A stretch of 64,000 bases of DNA, from the NCBI RefSeq assembly GCF_017316025.1, contig NZ_JAFLVT010000001.1:1-64000 (forward strand), written 5' to 3'. The notes under the pieces were generated by a model. It saw only the letters and a program-made list of their open reading frames with translations, was not told the origin of the DNA and did not search any database. This stretch comes from Candidatus Enterococcus myersii (GTDB lineage Bacteria; Bacillota; Bacilli; Lactobacillales; Enterococcaceae). Made by a program: the position numbers and the translations under genes. Positions within the stretch are counted from its first letter, which is position 1. Each line of letters opens with the position of its first letter. Shown in pieces: positions 7,895 to 15,283 of this stretch.

Positions 7895-8671
7895 ATGGCT
7901 GACAAAGGATGGATAGCTCTCCACCGTAGCATTCGGGATCACTGGCTTTATCAAGAAAAAAGGGTCTTCTCAAAATACGAAGCGTGGTTGGATATCCTAA
8001 TGGACGCCAATCACCAGACGAATAAAATTGTTTTTGATGGTCATCTCCTCGAAGTGAAACGTGGACAAAAAGTTACTTCAATTCGCCAATTAGCCGATAG
8101 ATGGGGTTGGTCTCGCACCAAGGTTAGGGACTTCTTAGACCTACTTGAAAGTGACACAATGCTTACCAGAGAAAGTGACAGTAAAAAGACGGTGATAACC
8201 GTGATAAATTACGATTCTTACCAAAGTGATAAACCGCAAAAAAGCCACCAAAAAAGCCACCAACCTGACAACGAAAGTGCCACAGAAGTGCCACAGAAAG
8301 ACACAAACAACAATGATAACAATGTAAACAATGATAACAATATAGTTGTTGATGATGATAAGGGACTGAATTTTTTTCAAACCTATCAAGAAGTATTCGG
8401 TGTGTTGAATTCATTAACTGCCCAAAAATTAAATGAATGGGCTAAAGACATGTCGCCCGAAATTGTAAATGAGGCTTTGGTACGTTCGGGCCTAAATAAT
8501 GCTCAAACGTTTGGATATACTGAAACAATTTTGAAAGCATGGTCAAGATCTGGGGTCAAAACCTTAGATGACGTTCTAGCTTTAGATGTGAAGCGTGAAA
8601 AAGCTAATCAAAGTCCGAAAAAAAACAAGCAAAAAGCTAAAAATCAAAATAATTCGGGGGTGGTATATTAA
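7895..8671 (+). CDS. DnaD-type replication initiator
   Basis: 258 aa. Residues 1-110 form a winged-helix domain (GWIALHRSIRDHWLY, then an HTH around IRQLADRWGWSRTKVRDFL), as in phage replisome organisers. A low-complexity Asn/Asp linker follows, then a DnaD-like domain from about residue 150 and a basic tail. The protein should bind the phage origin and recruit the loader encoded next. Repeat arrays inside the gene (8237-8341) are a likely origin. Its TAA overlaps the next ATG. Confidence 0.88.
   Translation: MADKGWIALHRSIRDHWLYQEKRVFSKYEAWLDILMDANHQTNKIVFDGHLLEVKRGQKVTSIRQLADRWGWSRTKVRDFLDLLESDTMLTRESDSKKTVITVINYDSYQSDKPQKSHQKSHQPDNESATEVPQKDTNNNDNNVNNDNNIVVDDDKGLNFFQTYQEVFGVLNSLTAQKLNEWAKDMSPEIVNEALVRSGLNNAQTFGYTETILKAWSRSGVKTLDDVLALDVKREKANQSPKKNKQKAKNQNNSGVVY
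8237..8341. repeat. Tandem repeats in initiator gene, putative phage origin
   Basis: Three repeat pairs lie in a row: CAAAAAAGCCAC twice (8237-8248, 8249-8260), AGTGCCACAGA twice (8276-8286, 8287-8297) and AACAATGATAACAAT twice at 18-bp spacing (8309-8323, 8327-8341). They encode the low-complexity linker. Iterons plus an AT-rich stretch inside the initiator gene are typical of origins in these phages. Confidence 0.6.
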
Positions 8672-9474
8672 TGGACCCATTAAGAGTGCTAGAGCATATT
8701 CATGATTCAAATGAGTTTTGTGAAATTCACCAGCAAAAAAAAGTGAGTATCGGGAACTCTAAGCCGTTTTGCTCTACATGTCAAAGAGAAGAAATGGAGC
8801 GAAAAGAAAAAGCAATTGTGACGGCAGCTTCAGATCGTCATCACCGCAGGAGAACTTTAGAAACTTTATCAAAAGATTCATTAGTAGGGGATGAGACACT
8901 TTGGAACGCTGATTTTTCAAATTATATTCCCGATAATTATGAGACAAACGATGCTTTATCTAAGTCAAAAATATTGGCTGCTGACTATTTGAATCCAGAA
9001 AAAAAGTTTAACACTTTATTCACTGGACTTCCCGGAGCTGGTAAATCTCATTTAGCCATGTCCATCGTTAAAGAAGTAAACGAAAAAGCAAATCCTTACA
9101 TGAGCTGTCTATTTATTTCTACGGTGGAACTACTTCGCTTAATCAAAGATTCAATTAGCAATAAAGAAAGTAAATACACTGAAGAGAACATGGTTCGCTT
9201 GCTAACTAGAGCTGATTTGTTAGTTCTAGATGATTTGGGAAGTGAATCAAGCTTGAAATCAGATACAACTGAGTCAAGCGAATTTAATCAACGAGTTCTT
9301 TATGCAATCTTGAATTCTCGTAACAGAACAATTATCACTACTAATTTGAATTCACAAAAAATGAATGAAATTTATAACCCAAAACTAGTGAGTAGAATTC
9401 ACCGCGCCGTGGAAGGGAAAATAATTAAATTTACAGAACAAACTAAAGACAAAAGATCAAAAATTTTTTACTAG
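8671..9474 (+). CDS. DnaC/DnaI-like helicase loader ATPase
   Basis: 267 aa. The N-terminus has a Cys/His-rich zinc motif (FCEIHQ, later FCSTCQ). The AAA+ core follows, with Walker A GLPGAGKS near residue 118 and Walker B LLVLDDLG near residue 190, then sensor motif TTNL. It loads the host replicative helicase at the phage origin together with the DnaD-type initiator. It overlaps that gene by one base. Confidence 0.92.
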   Translation: MDPLRVLEHIHDSNEFCEIHQQKKVSIGNSKPFCSTCQREEMERKEKAIVTAASDRHHRRRTLETLSKDSLVGDETLWNADFSNYIPDNYETNDALSKSKILAADYLNPEKKFNTLFTGLPGAGKSHLAMSIVKEVNEKANPYMSCLFISTVELLRLIKDSISNKESKYTEENMVRLLTRADLLVLDDLGSESSLKSDTTESSEFNQRVLYAILNSRNRTIITTNLNSQKMNEIYNPKLVSRIHRAVEGKIIKFTEQTKDKRSKIFY

Positions 9475-9485
9475 AAGGTGAAAAA

Positions 9486-9680
9486 ATGCAGTGTAATAAA
9501 TGCGAAGGGCAGCGAGTGATTTGGGTAGAGATCACTCCTGGTCTTACTAAATGTCAGCCCTGTCCAGTTTGCAACGCAGATGGTCAAGCTGTTGCCGAAG
9601 AACAAAAAGAATTTGAACAGATTTACGCCGAACTTTCTGAAAAGCGAGATGCCAAGATTAGGAGGGCTGTCGGTGATTAA
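9486..9680 (+). CDS. Small zinc-ribbon protein
   Basis: 64 aa. Two CxxC pairs (CNKC and CPVC), with a further Cys two residues before the second pair, suggest a small zinc ribbon like those in DnaJ. The second half is a charged helix. It follows the loader by 11 bases and overlaps the next gene by 8. Function unknown; nucleic-acid or protein binding is possible. Confidence 0.7.
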   Translation: MQCNKCEGQRVIWVEITPGLTKCQPCPVCNADGQAVAEEQKEFEQIYAELSEKRDAKIRRAVGD

Positions 9681-9900
9681 AGGTAAGGCAGTAAAAGTTA
9701 CCAGGTATATTGGGCCTGAAGGAACCTTAGTCCGTAAGCCTTCTGAAGCGCAGCTCTTTTCAGATGAATCATTGGCAGATGTAGCGGCTGAAGTAGCTAA
9801 CGGTTGGGTAGTTGATGTTTTAATCCCAAGTCGAAAGCCTCCAGCTCCATCAAAGCCAGTGAAATCAAATCAATCTTGGATGAAGGAGTTGAAAAAATGA
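9673..9900 (+). CDS. Hypothetical early protein
   Basis: 75 aa from GTG 9673, which lies 7 bases after AGGAGG; the open frame further upstream has no ribosome-binding site. It has beta-rich content with a Pro/Lys-rich end (SRKPPAPSKPVK). No recognisable domain. It overlaps both neighbours by a few bases, so it is part of the early operon. Confidence 0.65.
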   Translation: MIKGKAVKVTRYIGPEGTLVRKPSEAQLFSDESLADVAAEVANGWVVDVLIPSRKPPAPSKPVKSNQSWMKELKK

Positions 9901-10373
9901 GTAAATCACCAACAGCACTAAATAAGCGGGGGAGCAAAGTTGATATCGATGGCTTTACTTTTGATTCGGAAAAAGAAGCTCAATTTTATTTGAGATTTGT
10001 GAAAGATTGTGGCTTGCCTTTCGTAGTTCACCCTCGTTTTCAACTTACACCTCTAACTGATATTGGGACTGGAAAAATCACATCGATTTCCTATTCGCCA
10101 GATTTCATAATTAAAAATTTGGATGGATCATGGCTACATGTGATTGATGTAAAAAATAGTCACGGGATATATGGGATTGATCAGGGAAACAAGATTCGAT
10201 TTCGACTATTTGCCGCTAAATTCGGACATCCAGTAGAGGCTGTAGTTGTCAGAAAAAATGACTTCAAAGTTATCACCCAGGGCGTGACTAAACCTCTGAA
10301 TGAAAAGAAGCCGTTTATTACAAGCGATTTTGCCTACAACTGGGAAGATGCGACGAATTACACGGAAAGGTGA
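9897..10373 (+). CDS. DUF1064 family nuclease
   Basis: 158 aa from ATG 9897 behind AAGGAG. It matches the DUF1064 phage family, which has a PD-(D/E)XK-like core: Glu in FDSEKEAQFY, YSPDF, and the D-x-K element in VIDVKNS. It is probably a structure-specific DNA endonuclease that resolves replication or recombination intermediates. Residue assignment is by eye. Confidence 0.8.
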   Translation: MSKSPTALNKRGSKVDIDGFTFDSEKEAQFYLRFVKDCGLPFVVHPRFQLTPLTDIGTGKITSISYSPDFIIKNLDGSWLHVIDVKNSHGIYGIDQGNKIRFRLFAAKFGHPVEAVVVRKNDFKVITQGVTKPLNEKKPFITSDFAYNWEDATNYTER

Positions 10374-10377
10374 TCAA

Positions 10378-10572
10378 GTGGAAGAAACAAAGGAATGGAC
10401 TATTCAAGTCCTTGACGCAGAAGGAAATATCAAGTATCAAGCGGCAATTTCTGGCAACGAAAAGAAGGCTCGTTCTTTATGTCTTCAGCTAGAAAAACAA
10501 TATCAAAAAAATCGAAATCACGTTGGATTAAAAACTAAAAAAGAGACCATCGCACACAAGCGTTGGTTTTAG
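10378..10572 (+). CDS. Hypothetical early protein
   Basis: 64 aa from GTG 10378, with GGAAAGG about 10 bases upstream. Beta strands (WTIQVLDAEGN) are followed by a basic helix (KKARSLCLQLEKQYQ). Early-operon member of unknown role. Confidence 0.6.
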   Translation: MEETKEWTIQVLDAEGNIKYQAAISGNEKKARSLCLQLEKQYQKNRNHVGLKTKKETIAHKRWF

Positions 10573-10583
10573 GAGGAAGAGAA

Positions 10584-10751
10584 ATGATGTACGTTTATAC
10601 AATTTACTCTTACGAAGATCAAGAAATCAAAGATGTTTTTTCAACAATTGGAGAAGCCGAAGACTGGATCAAAGAAAATCGTGAAGATCGAGAAGATGAC
10701 ATTCGTATTCAAAAATGGCGCGTAAACACCACAGGAGAGGAAAATAAATAA
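10584..10751 (+). CDS. Hypothetical early protein
   Basis: 55 aa from ATG 10584 behind AGGAGG. The short acidic protein (YTIYSYEDQEIKDVFSTI) has no known domain. Its stop overlaps the next start by one base (TAATG). Confidence 0.6.
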   Translation: MMYVYTIYSYEDQEIKDVFSTIGEAEDWIKENREDREDDIRIQKWRVNTTGEENK

Positions 10752-11422
10752 TGACATTAGAATTTGATGCAACACTACGTGACAAAGGTTTAGGTAATGA
10801 CGATAAAAAGAAAATTTTACTTGAAGTACCAATTGGTGAACTGAAAGGAAAGGTTGAAGAACTAACACGATTTGCCAATAAAACAGTGACAATCCAAGTT
10901 ATCCCGCAATACTATAGTTTTTCCATACCGTTTGACAAAAGCACCAACGCACCAACACAGGAATACGTGGTTAACAACGATGGCACAATTGATCTAATTA
11001 AACAGGAACAGACTCAGCTTGAGGTGGACGATAATGGAAATATCGATATCGAGGATCGACCATTTGAAGTCACTAAGGATATTGTAGATGAATTCATTCG
11101 AGCTGCTAAATCTTTAGAGTTCCCTGGATCGATCAATCCACGTGATGTACTTACTCGAAATGAACAAGGTGAGGCGTTTGAAGAAATAGCGAAGGATTAT
11201 GAAATGAGCGAGCTGTCTGTGATAAATGAGCTAGAAAGAGCACGTGAGTACTATGCACCTTACGCTGCTGCTTGGGATAAAAAGCGGAATGAAGTTGTTT
11301 TTAAAGATAATCAACTGGAAGAAACACCGGACGATTCTGATAACGAAATTGCTGAATCTGAGGACGAAACAGTCGAAAATCAGAACGAAAATACCGATTC
11401 TGAGGACGATGATCCATATTAA
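10751..11422 (+). CDS. Early protein with SSB-like acidic tip
   Basis: 223 aa. The first 90 residues look beta-rich (KTVTIQVIPQYYSFSIP). The middle is helical. The last 40 residues are very acidic and end in SEDDDPY, close to the DDDIPF-type tip by which SSB recruits repair proteins. It stands in the replication module and no other SSB gene is visible. It could therefore be a divergent single-strand binding protein, but I do not recognise an OB-fold signature. Confidence 0.6.
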   Translation: MTLEFDATLRDKGLGNDDKKKILLEVPIGELKGKVEELTRFANKTVTIQVIPQYYSFSIPFDKSTNAPTQEYVVNNDGTIDLIKQEQTQLEVDDNGNIDIEDRPFEVTKDIVDEFIRAAKSLEFPGSINPRDVLTRNEQGEAFEEIAKDYEMSELSVINELERAREYYAPYAAAWDKKRNEVVFKDNQLEETPDDSDNEIAESEDETVENQNENTDSEDDDPY

Positions 11423-11440
11423 GCAAGTTAGGAGAACACG

Positions 11441-12130
11441 ATGAAAATTGGAGACAGAGTTCAAGGCGTCTCCTGCCGATTAGGCGGCGGTACTATTCAA
11501 GGTATCGTCGTCTTAGTAAAGGAGAATACATTGGTCGTATCAACTAATGGCGGTAACGAATTGATTAAGAAAGAGGGGGCAGAAAAATTGGGATATAAAA
11601 TTACGAAATTGCTCATCAATGAATTTTTAAAAGATAAAGGCTACAAAAAAGGGACCTGGGAACTTTATCAAAAGCATTTAACGAAATTTATGGAAATTAC
11701 GGGTGGTGTCGTTAATCCGGAAACGGTTATGAAGGCTCAAAAACAAATCGCTGACACTTTGCCAGAGGCTTCAAAAAAGCAATCGCTAGGCGCGGTAAAA
11801 AAATACTTGGAATGGCTTGGATATTATGATTCAGAAATTGCAGCTCCATTGAGTGAGCCAACTAGCGATACTGAAGCAGTTAATCCATACGAAGATGTTA
11901 TGGATGCTGAATACGTTGCAACTGAAACGAAATTACTAGACAGCAAGAGTATCTCTATCGCAATGCTAGGAAAGGCATTCGTACAGCTTGAAGGCGATGT
12001 AAAAAAGGTCAGTGTGACATTAGAACATTCTGAGGCTTCTGAAGTTACAGATGATCAAATGGATATTTTGGAAAACATGTTTGGTTGCCGGCCAGCAAAA
12101 TTGGAAACAAGGTATGTTTTAGTTGAGTGA
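11441..12130 (+). CDS. Early protein with KOW-like start and SAM-like region
   Basis: 229 aa. Residues 1-45 resemble a small beta barrel (GDRVQG...GTIQGIVV). Residues 57-125 look like the core-binding domain of tyrosine recombinases (LINEFLKDKGYKKGTWELY..., KKYLEWLGYYD), yet no catalytic domain with R-H-R-Y follows. The C-terminal 70 residues are unassigned. It is the last gene before a switch to the minus strand. It might bind DNA without cutting it. Confidence 0.55.
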   Translation: MKIGDRVQGVSCRLGGGTIQGIVVLVKENTLVVSTNGGNELIKKEGAEKLGYKITKLLINEFLKDKGYKKGTWELYQKHLTKFMEITGGVVNPETVMKAQKQIADTLPEASKKQSLGAVKKYLEWLGYYDSEIAAPLSEPTSDTEAVNPYEDVMDAEYVATETKLLDSKSISIAMLGKAFVQLEGDVKKVSVTLEHSEASEVTDDQMDILENMFGCRPAKLETRYVLVE

Positions 12131-12145
12131 TCATGGTCATCATTA

Positions 12146-12802
12146 TTAATTTGGGCGAAATTCTATAAGCTGATACTGATCGAGACCTTTTCCAGGAGAA
12201 AAAATCACTGCTATATAACCATTGTTCATATAATATGCGTATACCTTGGTGTTTTCACCATCAAACGGATAGAAAAAGTCAGAGCTAATTGAACCAGGAT
12301 CAGAGCTTGGCACTAGCTGGGTATTGACTTTAACATCTTTTACTATTCTGGAATGCTCATTGACTCGTATTATAGTTGTTGGAATGGTTTGTGGTACAAA
12401 AGTACATCTTTCACTCATGTAATTACCGTATTCACGTTCATATTCAGGTGTGTTCCAAGATATAATGATATGATCTCCATCGGTATGTGTGCTAAGGAAA
12501 AATTCCCAAGTACCATAATATCCTAGTTGCATCTGATCTTTTGGAAATGTGACAGCGTATTTGTATTCTTCTTGAGAGCTAGTAGACTCTTTGATGAAAT
12601 CTTCTGATGATGTTGAAGATATGTCGTTAGAAATACTAGTCGATGATTCAGTCGATTCAGCCAAAGATGAACTATCAGTATCATTTTTACTATAAAAACT
12701 ACTGATTGCTAAATAGCCTAATAATATAGCGATAATTACTAATAGAATGATTACAATCCAGGTTAATCTCTTATTTTTGAGGTCTTGACTTTGATTTCTC
12801 AT
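12146..12802 (-). CDS. Membrane-anchored surface protein, probable moron
   Basis: 218 aa. A short basic N-terminus is followed by one membrane helix (residues 14-35), a Ser/Thr/Glu-rich linker (about 40-80) and a C-terminal extracytoplasmic domain of about 135 residues (VTFPKDQMQLGYYGTWEFFL). There is no lipobox. It runs against the surrounding lytic genes and has its own upstream region with palindromes, as expected of a gene expressed in the lysogen. A role at the cell surface, such as superinfection exclusion, is inferred from architecture only. Confidence 0.75.
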   Translation of the reverse strand: MRNQSQDLKNKRLTWIVIILLVIIAILLGYLAISSFYSKNDTDSSSLAESTESSTSISNDISSTSSEDFIKESTSSQEEYKYAVTFPKDQMQLGYYGTWEFFLSTHTDGDHIIISWNTPEYEREYGNYMSERCTFVPQTIPTTIIRVNEHSRIVKDVKVNTQLVPSSDPGSISSDFFYPFDGENTKVYAYYMNNGYIAVIFSPGKGLDQYQLIEFRPN

Positions 12803-13105
12803 AGCGATTGCTCCTCTCGTGAAAATGGTATGTAAGGGCTATTAAAATTATTATGTCACAAGTAAAGGTTTTAACAAAATAAATAGAAGTTATTCGAGTG
12901 ATAATCTGCAGAAAAACTGCAGAAATAACCCGAAAACATTGATATATCAGTGTTTTAATCTGCGGATATTTGCGTGACATTCGCGTGAATTAAAGAGTGC
13001 TCCACAGTTGGTTAAAGACAGATTTAAATGGCAAGGTTTTCTTTTGAAATACTTTTGATTTCAAAGCTATTTCAAAAGTAATGTCCGAATTAAGGAAGTG
13101 GAAAA
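12803..13105. promoter_or_regulatory. Regulatory gap with palindromes
   Basis: No convincing gene. It holds a minus-strand promoter candidate (TTGTTA, then TAATAA about 18 bases on) for the surface protein. Symmetric elements: CTGCAG twice (12906-12911, 12917-12922), a 24-bp near-perfect palindrome centred on GATATATC (12933-12956), and an 11-bp inverted repeat CTTTTGAAATA (13041-13051, 13068-13078) just before the next plus-strand gene. Confidence 0.5.
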
Positions 13106-13335
13106 ATGGAAAATAATTACGAAAAGTACAAGAATTGTGTTGATGAAGTCAAGGATAAGAATGGCAAAGTGATCCGGTATCATGATGTTGTCCGTACATC
13201 AAATGGAGAAATTTTATTGGTTGGGCAACCGGACACTATAAAAATGGAAAATTGTACGGAGTCTCGGGGGAAAGTCCAATTTATTCAGGCGTTTCAGATG
13301 AAATTTGGGATGATTGTTACAGGATTTTAGAATAG
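13106..13335 (+). pseudogene. Early phage protein, apparent frameshift
   Basis: The frame from ATG 13106 gives a good start (VDEVKDKNGKVIRYHDVV) but its last third, ending at 13330, looks unlike protein. In the -1 frame from about 13240 the sequence continues sensibly (YKNGKLYGVSGE, ending IWDDCYRILE) and stops at TAG 13333-13335. I see no heptanucleotide slippery site, so a single-base indel or a sequencing error is more likely than programmed shifting. Function unknown. Confidence 0.55.
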
Positions 13336-13362
13336 TTGGACGTTGGAACAGGAGGTAGCTGA

Positions 13363-13521
13363 ATGAAAAACGAGTTAACAAATCTGGAATGGATTGCACT
13401 GACTAGATATCTCCAGGGTACGCTTTATCTCGGTGGTAGCAATCTAAATCGTCAACAATTAATCGAAGCTTTTAAAGTAGCAAAAGAAAAAGTGATCCAC
13501 GTTGGTTTGGAGTTGATGTGA
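13363..13521 (+). CDS. Small early hypothetical protein
   Basis: 52 aa from ATG 13363 behind AGGAGG. Helical (LEWIALTRYLQ...), no membrane segment. Its TGA overlaps the GTG of the next small gene. Phages of this type often carry several such genes before the late regulator. Confidence 0.6.
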   Translation: MKNELTNLEWIALTRYLQGTLYLGGSNLNRQQLIEAFKVAKEKVIHVGLELM

Positions 13522-13610
13522 TAATGTATTTTGCGTTAGGAACTATCATGTTTTTCTTGGGAATTGTTACTAATGAATTAGGGCATTATCTTGATAGAAA
13601 AGAAAAATAA
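13518..13610 (+). CDS. 30-residue membrane micropeptide
   Basis: Starts at GTG 13518 (GTGA overlap) with GGAG 5 bases upstream; ATG 13524 is the alternative. One membrane helix (YFALGTIMFFLGIV) precedes a charged end (DRKEK). The coding call rests on coupling, RBS and the clean membrane-helix pattern. Confidence 0.45.
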   Translation: MIMYFALGTIMFFLGIVTNELGHYLDRKEK

Positions 13611-13691
13611 AAAAAGCCGGATTTCTCCAGCTGTTAAAAATATTTCTGACAAAAATATTATAACACACAGCGACAGGGGGAATCAGTTAAC

Positions 13692-14207
13692 ATGGCGCTT
13701 TTTGATGTTTCTAAGTATCAAACTCCAGACATTCTTGAGGTGGATATGCGAGCCACCAGAAAAAACTTTGAAACGTTCATGACAGTTTACGGTGCAGCAC
13801 GAGAGAAAGTCGGTAAAAACAGGATGCCAAAAATGACCCAATCTTTTAGCGCAATGCCTGCAAGTACCAGTAGCGAATACTCTGGTGACGCTGAACGCTT
13901 TATGATAGAACGAGAACAATTTATGCCAGAATATCGTGAACTTCATTCGATTTTTGGTCAAGGATATTTTGCCATTAGTAATCCGCTTCGGCAAGATGCT
14001 ACTGATCGCCGGCGACAATTATTTATGTTGCGATATGTTTATGGCCACAGCGTTAAAGAAATTTGTGATCAAATCTATGCTGGGAAATCGTTTGTATCAG
14101 AAGAAAGCCAAAAAGGATTTATCCAATTTTGTGATAAAGTCGGGTTGTTAGTTTATGAGGAAGAGACTGAAAGATTAGTTGAACCTATCACTAAATCTTT
14201 TGAGTAA
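13692..14207 (+). CDS. ArpU-family late transcription regulator
   Basis: 171 aa. It belongs to the ArpU/RinA-like group of phage activators that switch on packaging and structural genes. Visible features are a middle helical region and a sigma-like HTH around RRQLFMLRYVYGHSVKEICDQ. It lies at the end of the early region. Directly behind it are spaced GTCA repeats and a promoter-like region that it may control. Confidence 0.8.
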   Translation: MALFDVSKYQTPDILEVDMRATRKNFETFMTVYGAAREKVGKNRMPKMTQSFSAMPASTSSEYSGDAERFMIEREQFMPEYRELHSIFGQGYFAISNPLRQDATDRRRQLFMLRYVYGHSVKEICDQIYAGKSFVSEESQKGFIQFCDKVGLLVYEEETERLVEPITKSFE

Positions 14208-14300
14208 GCAGACCATTCACAGACGTTTGCCGGTCATTTTGCAGTCATTTTCCGGACCACAGCAGTCAAATTTCATGGTAAATTAGTATTATCAAATAAT
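14208..14300 (+). promoter_or_regulatory. Putative late promoter with activator repeats
   Basis: GTCATTTT occurs at 14233-14240 and 14244-14251, and GCAGTCA recurs at 14262-14268. The spacings (11 and 21 bp) place the sites on one helix face. A -10-like TATTAT lies at 14287-14292. The position right after the ArpU-type gene fits an activator-dependent late promoter. Confidence 0.55.
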
Positions 14301-14310
14301 TAATAAAACG

Positions 14311-14341
14311 AAGCAGTCATCATTTTGGTGGCTGCTTTTTT
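14311..14341 (+). terminator. Terminator or attenuator before late genes
   Basis: AGCAGTCATCA pairs with TGGTGGCTGCT across a short loop, followed by a run of seven T. It either ends the early transcript or acts as an attenuator downstream of the late promoter. Confidence 0.75.
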
Positions 14342-14354
14342 TGTTGGAGGATAT

Positions 14355-14600
14355 ATGGAAAATGAATTGTTACCAGGGGATATCGTCTCTGTGATTGTAG
14401 AAGATTCCTTTTGTGGATTGCCAATTGGTGTGCATCAAGGAATTATTGTTGATTTAGCTGGATACGGCCTATCTATTGCTTTTACCGATGTTCAGTTGGC
14501 CATTCGAGCCAAAGGATTAGGGGTTGGACAATTCTTAGATCAAGCTTGCTGGGGAAATTTTGAGATTGTTAGAATTTGTCGAGGAACTTTACACAACTAG
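14355..14600 (+). CDS. Hypothetical protein
   Basis: 81 aa from ATG 14355 behind GGAGG. A beta-rich protein (LLPGDIVSVIVEDSFCG) with two cysteines in the second half and no membrane segment. It is preceded by the late promoter/terminator region and followed by a separate transcription unit. Unknown family. Confidence 0.6.
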   Translation: MENELLPGDIVSVIVEDSFCGLPIGVHQGIIVDLAGYGLSIAFTDVQLAIRAKGLGVGQFLDQACWGNFEIVRICRGTLHN

Positions 14601-14652
14601 TTATTTTTCTTTATTCTTGCTAAAATAGAAGAAAAATAAGGAGTGATTTAAG

Positions 14653-15051
14653 ATGGAATATGAAGACTTGAAAGATTACGTTTCTAATCAATTGCCTAAA
14701 AAATCTAGATTAGTAGTTATGAAGAAGGTTATTGATGAGATGGCAGAATATTTTTCCATGTTAAAAAATAAATTAACTGTAGATCTCGCAATTGATGACA
14801 TTCAAAATAATATCAATGTCGCTACTACTGGAGGACACACAGGTACCTTTTTTTCAATTGGCGATAGAAGCTTAAGTGCCAATTATGATGGTGATAAAAC
14901 AATTGAAGTTACTGCCTATGAACCTGGAGTTTTGCCAGCATCAAAAGTTGACACTATCGTCTTTCGAGATGGAAAAGCAATTCATGAATTAACGGGAGAA
15001 CAATTCGATATTAAAAATGTAGAAAAATATTTGGACTGGTTTAAAAAATAA
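14653..15051 (+). CDS. Hypothetical protein in its own transcription unit
   Basis: 132 aa, RBS AAGGAG. Helical N-terminal third (residues 1-45), then a beta-rich part with glycine turns (TTGGHTGTFFSIGDRSLSA) and a C-terminal helix. A -10-like TAAAAT lies about 35 bases upstream and a strong terminator follows, so it forms an isolated unit between late regulator and terminase. This arrangement suggests an accessory gene. No family recognised. Confidence 0.65.
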   Translation: MEYEDLKDYVSNQLPKKSRLVVMKKVIDEMAEYFSMLKNKLTVDLAIDDIQNNINVATTGGHTGTFFSIGDRSLSANYDGDKTIEVTAYEPGVLPASKVDTIVFRDGKAIHELTGEQFDIKNVEKYLDWFKK

Positions 15052-15057
15052 TTGTAA

Positions 15058-15090
15058 AAAAGATGCCTGAATGCAGGTGTCTTTTTTTGT
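15058..15090 (+). terminator. Intrinsic terminator
   Basis: AGATGCCTG pairs with CAGGTGTCT across the loop AATG, followed by a T run. It ends the transcript of the 14653 gene. Confidence 0.85.
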
Positions 15091-15114
15091 TTATCAAAAA
15101 GGAGATATCAAAAT

Positions 15115-15216
15115 ATGACCGTAAGAGGGCCTACAAGGCAACAGAAAAATTTCGTGGATAATTACTTAAAACTAAGAAAAAAGAACCAGACACAAAAGCA
15201 AAATATGTTTACCTAA
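15115..15216 (+). pseudogene. Remnant of a terminase small subunit-like gene
   Basis: 33 codons from ATG 15115 behind AAGGAG. TRQQKNFVDNYLK matches the start of common terminase small subunits (LTxKQxxFVxEYL), then a stop follows. A full, different small subunit starts 67 bases on. It is probably the relic of an exchanged gene, although a short expressed peptide cannot be excluded. Confidence 0.5.
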
Positions 15217-15283
15217 GGAATTAAACTATTACTGATATATAAAACAAAACTCAACAAACTGATAGTGAGGTGGTGTCCTATGT

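Noticed and set aside
8237-8341. Short repeats considered as a CRISPR array
   Set aside because: Repeats are tandem, of three different sorts, without spacers, and lie inside the initiator gene.
12771-12980. 69-codon minus-strand frame upstream of the surface protein
   Set aside because: It overlaps the better supported start of that gene in another frame and covers the palindrome-rich control region; no RBS.
13106-13335. Programmed frameshift in the small early gene
   Set aside because: No X XXY YYZ heptamer in the right phase was found near the frame change, so a mutation or error is more likely.
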